From NCBI GenBank assembly GCA_005408345.1, contig SEMN01000311.1:1-64000 (forward strand): a DNA stretch of 64,000 nt, given 5' to 3'. The notes beneath the pieces are model-generated. The model worked only from the letters and a program-made list of their open reading frames with translations. It did no database searches and was not told the DNA's origin. Positions 12,701 to 24,700 of the stretch are shown in pieces. How positions within the stretch are numbered: position 1 is the stretch's first letter; each line of letters starts with the position of its first letter. Position numbers and translations under genes: made by a program. This stretch comes from Macquaria australasica. Its lineage: Eukaryota; Chordata; Actinopteri; Centrarchiformes; Percichthyidae.

Positions 12701-15700
12701 AGACTTTCTAGCTCATGTTGTTCTTTTTTCCACTCTTGGTTCAGGCTCTCTCTTTCTTGCTTCATGGCCTCCTCCATCAGTCTTCTTTGTTCCTCAGCAT
12801 TCTCAAGGGCCTTCTGCATCTGTGCCTCCCAATGGAGTTTCTGCTCAACATGGCTATCAGAAATGGCCTTCAGCTCACTTTGGTAATGCTGTTCAAGTTT
12901 CAAAACATCCGCCTGAAAACGCACTGCAACAGATTCTTGATCACCTGAGAAACGATCTTCCACTTCCTTGATTCTCTGGGAGAAGCTGATCTCGATTTCT
13001 CTCCTGTACATGGTTATTTAATGATTGTTACAGCAACAGTTTGAACTCTTAACAGCACAGCAAATATTAAGATTCTAAAAACAAAATTACTTTTTTTAGA
13101 ATATTAGATTATTTCAAGGGATTAGTTTGATATTTTGGGAAATGTGCTTATTTGCTTTCTCGCCGAGAGTAAGATGAGAAGATTGATACCACTGTCATAG
13201 CTCTCCTCTCTCTCTCTCCCTCCCCTTCTGTTGCTTTCTGCAGGTGTTTTTGCCTCTGGAGCTGTGGAAGCCTGGGTCTGTGGTTGCTGCCGCCTGCTGC
13301 CCCCGTGCTCCTGCTCTGCACCCGCTGATGCTATTGCTGTTGTTGCTGTTATTAGTATTGCTATTATAATGTTGCTCTTAGTGTTGTTTCTGTTGGTGTT
13401 AACATCAATGCCATTACCATATCTATGCTGTATTGAGCTGCTGTATGTTCTCTTCCTCCTGCTCTCTCTCTCCCGCTCCCCCCTTCCCCCTTCAACCCAA
13501 CCGGTCGAGGCAGATGACCGCCCACCTTGAGCCTGGTTCTGCTCGAGGTTTCTACCTGTTAAAAAGGAGTTTTTCCTTGCCACTGTCGCATAGTGCTTGC
13601 TCATGGTGGGAACTGTTGGGTCTCTGTAAATATAAAGAGTCGGTCTAGACCTGCTCTATTCGAAAAAGTGCCCTGAGATAACTTTGTTATGATATGGCGC
13701 TATATAAATAAAACTGAATTGAATTGAATATAGAGAAAAAGACAGCCACTGGTTAGCTTAGCTTAGCATAAAGACTGGAAAGAGCTAGCATGGCTCTGTG
13801 CTATGGTTATAAAATCAGCCCACCAGCACCTCAAAAGGGTCAGGTGTACTTGATCAGAACTAGTTTGTACAACATTTTTCAGATAGTCTAATCTGCGGCA
13901 AGAAAACAAGTAAGTGTCCTTCCCAAAATGTTGAAAAACTTCCTGTAAATAATGCACATTTAAATGACAAAGCAGGTTTTATAGAAAAAAAAAAGTTACT
14001 ATGATATAAATACAATTAAAAATCTCACAGAAGTCAAATGTCTCACCTCTCCTGAGCGATGTCATCTCGTAGTTTGTCCAACATGCTGCTGAGAGCGTCC
14101 CTCTCTCCAGTGTGCTTGACAGTCAGCTCCTTCATGGTCTCTCGGTGGCTCTCCTCTAGACGAGCCCTCTCCTCTGCCATTAAGGATTCTAGTCTCTTCT
14201 CCACCTCCTCCTTCTCAGTCTCAAGCTTCTCCCTCTCTTCATTCAGCCTGTCCTGGAGCATCCCTTCGTAGTCCTCCTCCAGTTGCAATCTCTCCCTCAC
14301 CCACTCCTCCTCCAACCTTTTCTCCCTCTGCTCAAACTGCTCTTGTAACTGCAGCCTTTCTTGCAGTATTCTCTCGAGCAGAGCCTCCTCCTGACGCTCC
14401 TGAAGCTGGGCTCGTTCAGTCTCCCACTGCTCCCTGAGCTTGCTCTCCTTTTCCTCTTGTTCCCTGACAAGTCTCAACATCTCTTCCTCTAGCAGCACCT
14501 GCAGAGTCTCACTATTCTGCTCATCCAGCTGAACCCTCTCTTTCTGCCACTGCTCTGTCAGTCTCTGCACAACCTCATCACGCTCTTCCTCAAACCTCAC
14601 CTTTGCCTCCTCTAGTCTGGCCTTCAGTTCATCCTCATTGCTTTGTTGCAATAGTTCCTTCTCCCGTTTCCAATCATCTAATAATCTCTTCTCCAACTCA
14701 GCCTTTTCTTCCTCCAGTTTCTCTCTCTCCTCTTCCAGTCTGGCTTCAGAAAGATCTACATGCTTCTCCTCCAGTTTCTTAATCTCAACGGCATGTTGTT
14801 TCTTGAGCTCCTCCATATCATTAACAAGGTTTTCATCCGTCTCTGCCTGTTGGGCTTCGAGGGTCTTTAGCTGCTCCTCCAGGTCTGCAGCGTAGGTGTG
14901 GGCCTCTAGCAATTGTTGTCTGAGAGTTCCCACTTCCTCCTCTTGCAGATTCTCGAGCTCTTCCCTCTCCTCGGCCCGCGTCTGCTCCAGACATGTGCGC
15001 TCCAGCTCCACCTGCTCGAGCTGGCTCTGGAGTTCCTGTGCGTGGCTCTGAATGCTGGCCATCTCCTCCCTCAAAGCCTGGACCTCCTGCTGGTACTGGA
15101 GGGCTAAGGCAGCACTCTGGTCCTCATGGTTCGCCCTCTGCTTTTCTACAATCTTATCAAATTCATTGATCTGTGGTGATATAAAGAATGTAGAGAAATT
15201 CAATTAATAGACTTTTTAGGAAATACGCCTGCTTTTCGTGCAGAGAGTTAGATGAGAAGATCAATACCGCTTTCATGTCTGTATGCTAAATGTGAAGCTA
15301 CAGGCAGCAGCCAGTTAGCTTAGCTCAGGATAAAGACTGGAAAGCTAGCCTGGCTCTGTCCAAAGGTAACAAAATACAACAACTACTCGTTTCCTAGCTA
15401 CCCGTTTCCCCTGTTTGCAGTCTTTTTTCTAAGATAGGCTAAGCTAAACTAATCATTTGGTGGCTGTAGCATCAAATTTAATAATAAGCATATTTCCCAA
15501 AATGTCAAATTAATCCTTTGAACAGTAGTTTGAGGCACATCAGTTAATTGTTCATTTCACTCATCTCGACAGTCAAGTAAGTTCAGAACTTTGATGCAGC
15601 CAACAAGATCAGGTAAAGACCAATTAAAGTATATATCAACGACCAAAATGTCATTCAGTATCTTGTCTCAATTCACAATACTGACATTACATTGATACGT

Positions 15701-18700
15701 CTCACTGCTCAAACAAAAACACACATGTACATCTAACACAATAAAATATAAAAAAGGTATCTACTAGACCAACCTTGCTTTCCAGCTGGTTTCGTAAATC
15801 CTCCATTTCCTGAAGGTGCTGCTCCTTCAGCTGCTCCAACATCATCTCTGCCTCAAGGCTCATGCTGAACGGCTGAACCTCCTCTGAACCGATACCTGCA
15901 ATAAGTCAAGTTAGAAGCTGGTGACATTTGACCCAGGGTTTCCTTGTTTCTATGCAAAATGTCTTTGTACTGATTGATGTCATGAAGAGATGTAGTTAAT
16001 TCTGTGTAATTCTCCAGGGGCTGTATGTGTGGTGTAAGTATTCATTAGCCCTACCTGGATCGGACTCCATGCCGGGGCTTTTACTCTCCAGCTCTTCAGA
16101 GAGAGGTTTGTGGCAGGACTGATGAACTCGTCCAAGACTGTGGAACTCCTGCAGCTCTGACTGCAGCTCGTCAATACGATCCTGCAGTTCCTACCAAATG
16201 AGAGCACTACGAGTTAAACGTGTGTAATGAATAAACATAATTTGTCCTCTCATCCCACATACAGTACAGTGTCTTTTTTCCACCTTTGATTTTTCAATCC
16301 AACGTCTAGTCTCTAAAGACAATATTGCTGTCACCACTTCTTACATGTCTCTGTACGTACGGCCACACAAACGGAAAGAATATACAACAAAAAGTGGCCA
16401 CTTTTTGTGATTTAGATGCAGTTACCCTGTACTGAGCTTCGTAGCTACTGCGTAGTTGTTTAATACGTTCCTCTTGGAGGAAGAAGTCTGCACTGCCAGG
16501 GTCCAGATCTCCAAACTAAAGAAAATAACATAATTTACAAGTTAGTAGTCTGTTTGCACAGAAAGCATAAAATAAAAACAAAAGGATACAAAAAAACAGA
16601 GCTAGGCAGAAGAGGAGAGAGAACACAGAAAATCAAATCATAAACAGAGAAGCGAGCAGAAGAACTCTAAAAAACAACCAAAAAAATAATAAAAGAAAAA
16701 GTGTATGTTCCAATAACCCCCACAAATAGAAAGCCAGTATTGAAATGCCTAACCCCCTCATGGATAGCCAGAAAATGTCTTTGTACCCTTTCTTTCATAA
16801 TGTTGTCCAAACTTGTCTGGAGTTTTGTAATTTGGCTTTGTGCCTCCACAAGTTTTTCTGCGCTGTCCAGCAACTCCATTTCAAGACGTCGGTTTTCCTA
16901 AAAAAACAGACACCAACAAAATAGGTTCTCTTTACATCATCATCTGCTTATCCAAAAAGATTAATAATTGTAATGTTTAGTGAGAAAAATTAAGCCAAGA
17001 CATACACTACAAACATCACCACAAATCTTTTTGGTACCTTCACAGAGATGGAGAGATGGTCTCTGAGAAAAGATTCATCCTCCCTGATCTTCCCGACCTC
17101 GGCTTCCAGTTCCTCGCGCTGCAGGCTGGCCTGCTGCTGGATCAGGTCCATCTCCTTCATCAGCTCTGATCGTACTGCTGCTAGCTTCTCTTTGTGGTCC
17201 TGTTCAAGCTTCCTGTAGACATTCGGGCACAGAGAAAGCAGAGTGTAACACTTACATACTGAAAAATACAATATTCAAGACAAAGAACACTATTAACACT
17301 GACTGTACCAAATGTTAGGAGGCTGGATTTAGCAGGATTGGATGACTGAGTTTACAGGTTATTGTGGTAAAAACAAATAAAATGTTTATATTTATCCATA
17401 AATGTAATGTGCTGCAGTCTTTATGAATGGAATGGATAAAGGGTGACAGCTATAATCCTATAGTATTTTAGTCCTGAAAATCCACTTTAGGAATGACGCC
17501 AAGATGTGGGGAAGGAGGCAGGCTGAGACAAACAGAAGGCACAATTAAACATTAATCAATAGAATTATTCTATACACCTTAGTGGATGAAGGTGTAATCT
17601 GACGGATAAATTACCTGAGATTGAGGTTATTCTTGTGCTCAATCGCAGAATGATGCTCATCCACCTCAGTGGCGAGCTGAGTTTTTAGTTTCTCTGCTTT
17701 TTCCAGGTCAGATCGGATTTTCTCTTTCTCCCTGAGTTCTCTGTCTACACGCTCTCTGACAGGAGAAAAACAACAGGGCCAATAATCGAACAAAGATTTA
17801 CCCATGACAAATGACGACAGAAACAAACCAACAATATATTTATCTTGTTTTATTTCAGACTAACAAGCTCAACATGATTCCAAATATAGTTCATCAAATA
17901 TAAACAAAGAGTATTAAGATCTGAATGAGCTGCATTACAGTGATGACTCATACTCACAGGAGATATCTGATCTCAGCTCTGAAGCTCGCCAGTGCCGCTT
18001 GGTGAATCCCATTCTTAGTAACGAGTAGCTCTTTTTCAAGTGCCACGGTGAGGTCACTAAGACTCAGTTTTCCATCAAGGTTGAAATTCAAAGCCTGCAA
18101 AAAAATATAAATTATATTTTTGTTTTGTTTTTGCTAATATTTTAGGAAACCACTTTCTCCTAAACTGCAGAAACTGTAAATCTGACTCCTTCCTGTCTGA
18201 CTGTTTCAAAATGTACAAAAGAATTCAATTCACACATTTAAAAATGCTGATAATAATTAACTATTGGCCACAATGCGGTACCTGCAGGATCTCAGTGCTG
18301 TTTTCTATTCCCTCTTCCATCCAGGCATCCAGGATGTACTCGACTGGAGTGAAACCGGTTCCATCATCAAGGGTGGAGAAGAGACGCATGCCAATGGTGC
18401 TGGTCAGGGCAGAAGGAGTGGTTATCCTACGGCCTCCCTCATCAAAGGGCTGCATGGTGGAAAAAAGTGTCTTTTTACTAGAGAAAACAGACAGTTAATC
18501 TCCAAAAGTCCACTTAATGCAAATTGAAGCTGAGATCTAGCTTTCAATGACTCTTATAGAGAAACTAGAAAGGAAAACATTTTTTGTTAGCCAACAATTT
18601 GTTTTATGCGTCTTTTTCAAATGATAGATATTTGACGATGTAAAAAACCTCTTTAATAAAGCTAGAACAGAAAAAAATAATTCATTAAAAGAAATTAATT

Positions 18701-21700
18701 AACAACAAGGGAATTACTTTGCATCTTGTGACCTCGTATAGCTCAACAAACAAAGGACGTACCTGAGTGGAGTGGTGTCGTTTAAGCTGTCTGTAGGGTG
18801 TGGAGGCGGATGGTGTGGGGGGTTTGTTGTGGTTTACAACCCTGGAAACAAACTCCTGAACATTCATCACTCCATCGCCGGTTAGACTCTGGAGCACATC
18901 CACATTTATCTGAAAAATAAATGTATATTTCTTTTATAGTAGCAACATTTGCTGGAGACAGTCTTTTCTTTACACTGTATATGTGTGTGCGAGTGAGTGA
19001 TTTTTATCATTTGATTCCCTCAGGGTGATTTGAAGGTCGTTAAGCCTGAAATTTGTATAGAATTTCACATGGACTAACGCACTCAAGCCAAATAGTTTAT
19101 TTGTATGTAGGGCTGCTTTGATTAGTTGATGAATCGACAGAAAATTAACCAGCAACTATTTTGATAATCAATGAATTGTTTAAGTAATTGTTCCAGCTAA
19201 AATGCTAAAAATCCACCAGTTCTAGCTTAAAAAAATGGGAATATTTGCCATCTTTCCTTGGCTTACATAATATTTTTGGGTTTTGGACTATTGGTCAGAC
19301 AAAACAAGACATTTGTAGACGTCATCTTAATCTCTAGACAATTGTGACAGGCATTTTCACTGTTTTCTGACATTTTACAGACTAAACGATTACTTGATTA
19401 ATCAAGAAAATAGTCAGCAAATGATTCAATGATGAAAATAATCAATAGTTGTAGCCATATATGTGTGTATATGACACATACAGTGTACATGTACTTTTCC
19501 TAATGTAAAAAAGTAGAAATTTGAACACACATTTTCTTTTACTCAAATTGTCTAAATGAGCTATATAATCAGAGGAAGAACAAGAAAAAAACAAGGCAAT
19601 GCAGAAGTGCATGGCTATTTTAACATCAATAAATTATACCCAGGGTTCGTACAGCTTTTTAAGAGTAAAATTCAAGCCCTCTTCAGGCACTTTCAAGGTA
19701 CCTAAACGAAGAAATTTCCAGACTCTCGAAGCCTTTATCATCACATCTAAATTGTTACTATAAACACCAGTAGACGACAAACAAATATGACGACGGGATT
19801 GTTTTAAATATTAAAAGATTTTTGGTTTACATGAGTGATTGTGTTGATGATGAAACACCAGATTATGTTGAAAATTTTCAAGGAGTATATTCGAATTCAA
19901 GCATACTCCTAACCTTGAAAACATAAGTTCAAATTAAGCTTTTACAAACTTTCAAGACTTCGTACGAACCCTGTATACCATTTTTACATTACATCTACAT
20001 GTGCCACTAATGCAGTGTGATTTTATAAAAAGTCAAAGTAATTTCCAAACTTAACTCAAGAACTGATGATGAGATTTGAAATAAAACTGTCTCTTCAATG
20101 ACTTTTTAATCTCACCTCCAGGCCCAGGTGTTCACACAGAGCGAGCAGTTCAGTGTGACCGGCACATCCGTCCCATGATATCGCCAGCTCGTCGCAGGCT
20201 TCACGCAGTCTCTCCTCTAAACAGGTCGACAGAGGGATGTTGGATCCCCGAGGTGTGCTCGGCTCGTCCGGGTTCCAGAGATGCATCTGGCCTACACACA
20301 AGGTAAGAGACAATACATTTAGCGATAAACATCTATAAAGTCACTTTTCTGAAAATACACTGTCACTTTGACGTACCTTCTGCCTCATACTCCTCTGTGC
20401 TTGTTTCGTGAGCATTCCAGCGCTGTTAGAGACAAATACACACAGAAATTGAGGTTAATATCACAAAGAGGCCTTTAAATAACCCACTAACATGTTGCTT
20501 TGTTGTAAAGAATCAAAATATAGAAACTCATTTTGTGAGAAAAATTACCACATTAAAAAGATCCCCGCAGGCTTATTTTCTCATGTGACAATCAGATGTT
20601 TATCAAGTTCAAACATGTTTTTAAATTAGGCAAGGTTGAGTCCGGGTGCTAAGGGGGGCTGGAGTGCCTGACAAAAAGCACAAGAGAGCTTTTGTGATGG
20701 CACGAGCACCAGGCATGGTCAGGAATCGGGAACAGTGGTAATAATAGTGTCTGTGACACATTTTCTCTATTTATTTTTCTTTTATCTTTTCAAACGTGTT
20801 AAAAGTACACTCCTCATGCCAAAGTTAAAATTGCATAAATAAGAATGAGAAGCTGAAAATTAAATTCAGCTTATTTAGCAAAAAGGACATTTTAAAAATG
20901 CTTTTTGAAAACCATGAATCAGGACATTTTGCAGTTTAAAATTAAAATGTATTTTTCTTACTAATTTTCTTTCTAATTTGAGTACCAGTAGAGTTTTAAG
21001 ATTTTCAAGTTACTTTTATAGTGCTTGTCAAGAAATATTAAAAAGGAGGAGGTGTTTGTTTGGGTGTGACCCACTGTGCTCCAACCAAATCCCAGCGTGA
21101 CCATCTATTGTTTGGGAGGCAAACAGTGAGGGAATGAAGAACAGATGGGGCATTTTGATACATGGTGCATAGGCATCCAGGCTCATTGTTCCTCTGTCAC
21201 AGTCCTACACCCTCCTCCTCCCAAAGCACCAGGCCTGCAGTCTCTGTGGCAGAGCCCCCTGACCCAACCCCATCTGCTGGTCCCCAGGCCGGACATTGTA
21301 GCATTGTTGCAACCTAGATTAGTCAACACCAAGACACGCTTCAGTTCAATGTCTCAAATAGTGTTTGTCTTGGAGCTGGCAGGCATCTGGGGTGGAGGAG
21401 CACAGACAATACACAGAATATTAACACATCCATCCGTGCACAGGCTGAACTTGCCATCATTATACCGTTTTGGTGGGGGACTTCTTTGTCATGATTTATT
21501 CTGCTGCAGCACATCCATGCTGCCACATTCAACCCGGCATTGGTATGAAAAATGAACCTGTTGTCCAAAGGCCACAGCAGTCGGTAAATCCTACTTACCA
21601 AAAACTTATAGGACTGCATCTAACAATCATTTTATTAACTATTAATCTTTTGATTATTTCTTTGAATAATCAATGAATCATTTAGTCTATAAGATGAAAA

Positions 21701-24700
21701 TAGCGAGCACCGCTTCTTTGATCCCAAAGCTTTGCGTCTTCAAATTGCTTGTTTTGTGCAACCAAACTGTGCAAAACCCAAAGATATGTCATTTAAAATG
21801 ATTTAAAACTGAGAAAAATCTGCAATTTCTCACATTTGAGAAGCTGGAACTAGTGAATAATTAGTTGAATTATCAAATTGTTTCTATTAATCAACTAAAC
21901 TGTTAATTGCAGCACAGCCCTACTACTTTACAATAGATTTTCAGAACAAAATGGGACATCTTGCTGCCGTTACTGTACATTTTCCACCCTGATTTGCGTT
22001 GCAAGCCAAGAACACACAAAGTGTGAGCTTAGACCTCCGGACATATGTCAAACAACTCTCTGTCAGCAGTGAGAGCAGGATAATCCAAGAAAAGGATCTA
22101 GAAGATCAACCAGAGGAACCATGCAGAGTGTTCAGCTGTGCATGGCCATGACTGCACTAATGCTATACAACTCTGTGACACTGAAGCATACTGCATTCAA
22201 GTCACTACTGTCCCCGTGCAGACAATGGCAGGCACCTACTGTCAATCTAAAATAAAGAAAAAGGACTTGACAGCAACCATGGGAAACAGACATCCATAAA
22301 CACTACAATGAGCACCTGTCTCTCTTTTTATCTGCTGAGAACTCTGATCTGTTTGGACATGAAGTAAATTCCTAAATCACTGTTGCCTTGACGACCACAT
22401 TACAGCCAGCATACACACTCAGGGCAAAGTTCAACTCAACACTGAACACTGTTCAACTCACACAGTCGCATCACAAAACATTAAACTGACAACACTGCGT
22501 GACGCTACACAAACACTGCAATTACATCTTGATTACCGGAGGCTTATTAAACAGTAATTATGCTCACAGTGTTATTTACAGACAGTGCTGCGTTGTTATG
22601 CAATGAACAGAGCCTTGTGAATCCTGAGTTTGACTGTCTACATTACATTTCAGGATCTGCCCTGCATGCCACTAAGCTGATTAGCTAAGAATAACGCCTC
22701 ACTGCAAGAAGCATGGTACACGCAAGGACAGAAGGCGATAAGGATAGCATCCGAGTGTCTGGAGGTTCAGAACAGTGCTGGAAAAAACTCATCAGTCTTA
22801 GCCTTTTACCTCACGCTTCCTGGGAACAGCCGAGTCATAGTTGTCCTCCAGATCCTCCTCCTCCACTGGGTTTGCATTTCTAACTTCAGACAAGTCTGAA
22901 AAAGGCTCTATGAACTCTGGTGTGGAGCGGCGGCCATAGCGTTTACTGCCCTTCACGAACTTTGGTTGGATCTCAGGAGAATCTAAGGAGATTCAATGAT
23001 AAGAAACCATAAAATCAAATAATTAGAGTCATACTTACTTGCACAGCACTTAAGAATGAGTTGTTAAGTAAGGTTTGCACAACAGAAAGAGGACATTATC
23101 AAATACAGAAAGAAAAAATGTTGAATGACTAATATTTGCTGCAGCCTTCAGCAGCTACTTCTCCAAAACTAACAACTTCTCTAAAAGTGGTAACCAAAGA
23201 ATCTTTTAAAGCCTCGTGTTTCCATTTGTTTGAATGAAACAGACAAAACAGGTCAACATTGTTTCAGGTTCAAACTGCAGAGAAAACTTAAGACAAATTC
23301 ACTGTAGGTTTAATAGACTTTATGCTTCATTGACAGTAAGACATAAATACTGACAGTGAAGTGTTTAAATTGGATCAGACTTCATATTATCTCGTAACGC
23401 AAGTATCACAATGTAGTCACACAATATAGTAATGTTGGGTCTCTGTAAATATAAAGAGTCGGTCTAGACCTGCTCTATTCGAAAAAGTGCCCTGAGATAA
23501 CTTTGTTATGATATGGCGCTATATAAATAAAACTGAATTGAATTGAATTAATGCTTAGTCTCTTAATACACGTATTGCCATACAGAGTGTATGGTCAGCC
23601 CTTGTGTGATCACTAGCATGAGATGTGAGATCACAAAAAGGAAACTTAGCAAAATGAATGAAGAGATCTTTAACAAGTTGGGAGTATAAACAAATGTTTC
23701 CAAGAAATAGCTTAGTATGAAACCACTCTCTGTGTGAACTACATCCATAAAATAACAAGCCATGCCAGCGGTCCAGCCATGACGGTGCAAACTGTCGGCT
23801 AATTAACTTTGAGCCTTGCGCTTTTGGCTCTGTGCCTCTGTATGTAGATTTACAGCTGATTCAGCATGGAGGCAGCTTTCACAAGTCACCTTCTCCGCTT
23901 GGTTGACTTGTTGAATAGAAAAGGTCTCCTTAAAGTTCAATATTTAACTAATACTGACATAAATTACAGATTTGGTTAATGATATGGCTTCATGCTTTGA
24001 ACTTGTTTTCTGTGACATTTGTCTGTGTGAAATGTCATTAAAACATGCAACAGCAGAATCTAGACTTCACCTGGTTTTGACAAGGTCTCCTTTTCTGCTT
24101 GTGGTGGCTCAACAGTTGATGACAATACTAGAATCAGGGCATTCTTGAACTGGTCAAAGTCAACCTGAAACAAACATTAAAAAAAAAAAAAAAAGATTTT
24201 AAATTGAAGTACAGTCTTACATAAGTATGAGGAAATGCTAGCAATGCAAAGTGAAAAACAAAGAAAAAGTCCATGAAATTCCTTAGATTGAATGCAATTC
24301 CCCATGTGCCGGGTGGAGGCTGGGTGTCCCTGGGTGTCTGGGTTTGCTGAACAGGAGCACGGAGGTCACACTTCAAGAATCAACAGCTGCTAACCCTGAA
24401 TATGGTGATTTTCTTTGTGCGTCGAGGCTGGCGGCTGCCGGTTATTCGTGGCCGTTTTTTTTCTTTTTTTGACTTTATTATTGGATGTCATGGGTAGGCA
24501 ATCAGTTCACTGGCCCTCTGCTAATGTTTCCCCCGCCCACGCAAGACAATAGCCATCCGTCTGTCCACACGCTTATATACAAACGCAACTTGATGCAAAA
24601 GTGTGGAGGTAAGCAATTTGGAACATATCTCATCCTTCTACTTTAGGCTGAAAAGATAAAAACTACACAGATCCTGTGAATGTAGTGAACTTTATAGAAA

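Noticed and set aside
13122..13604. 160-residue minus-strand open frame
   Set aside because: It lies in a retroelement 3' end, is low-complexity, begins without ATG, and does not join to ninein.
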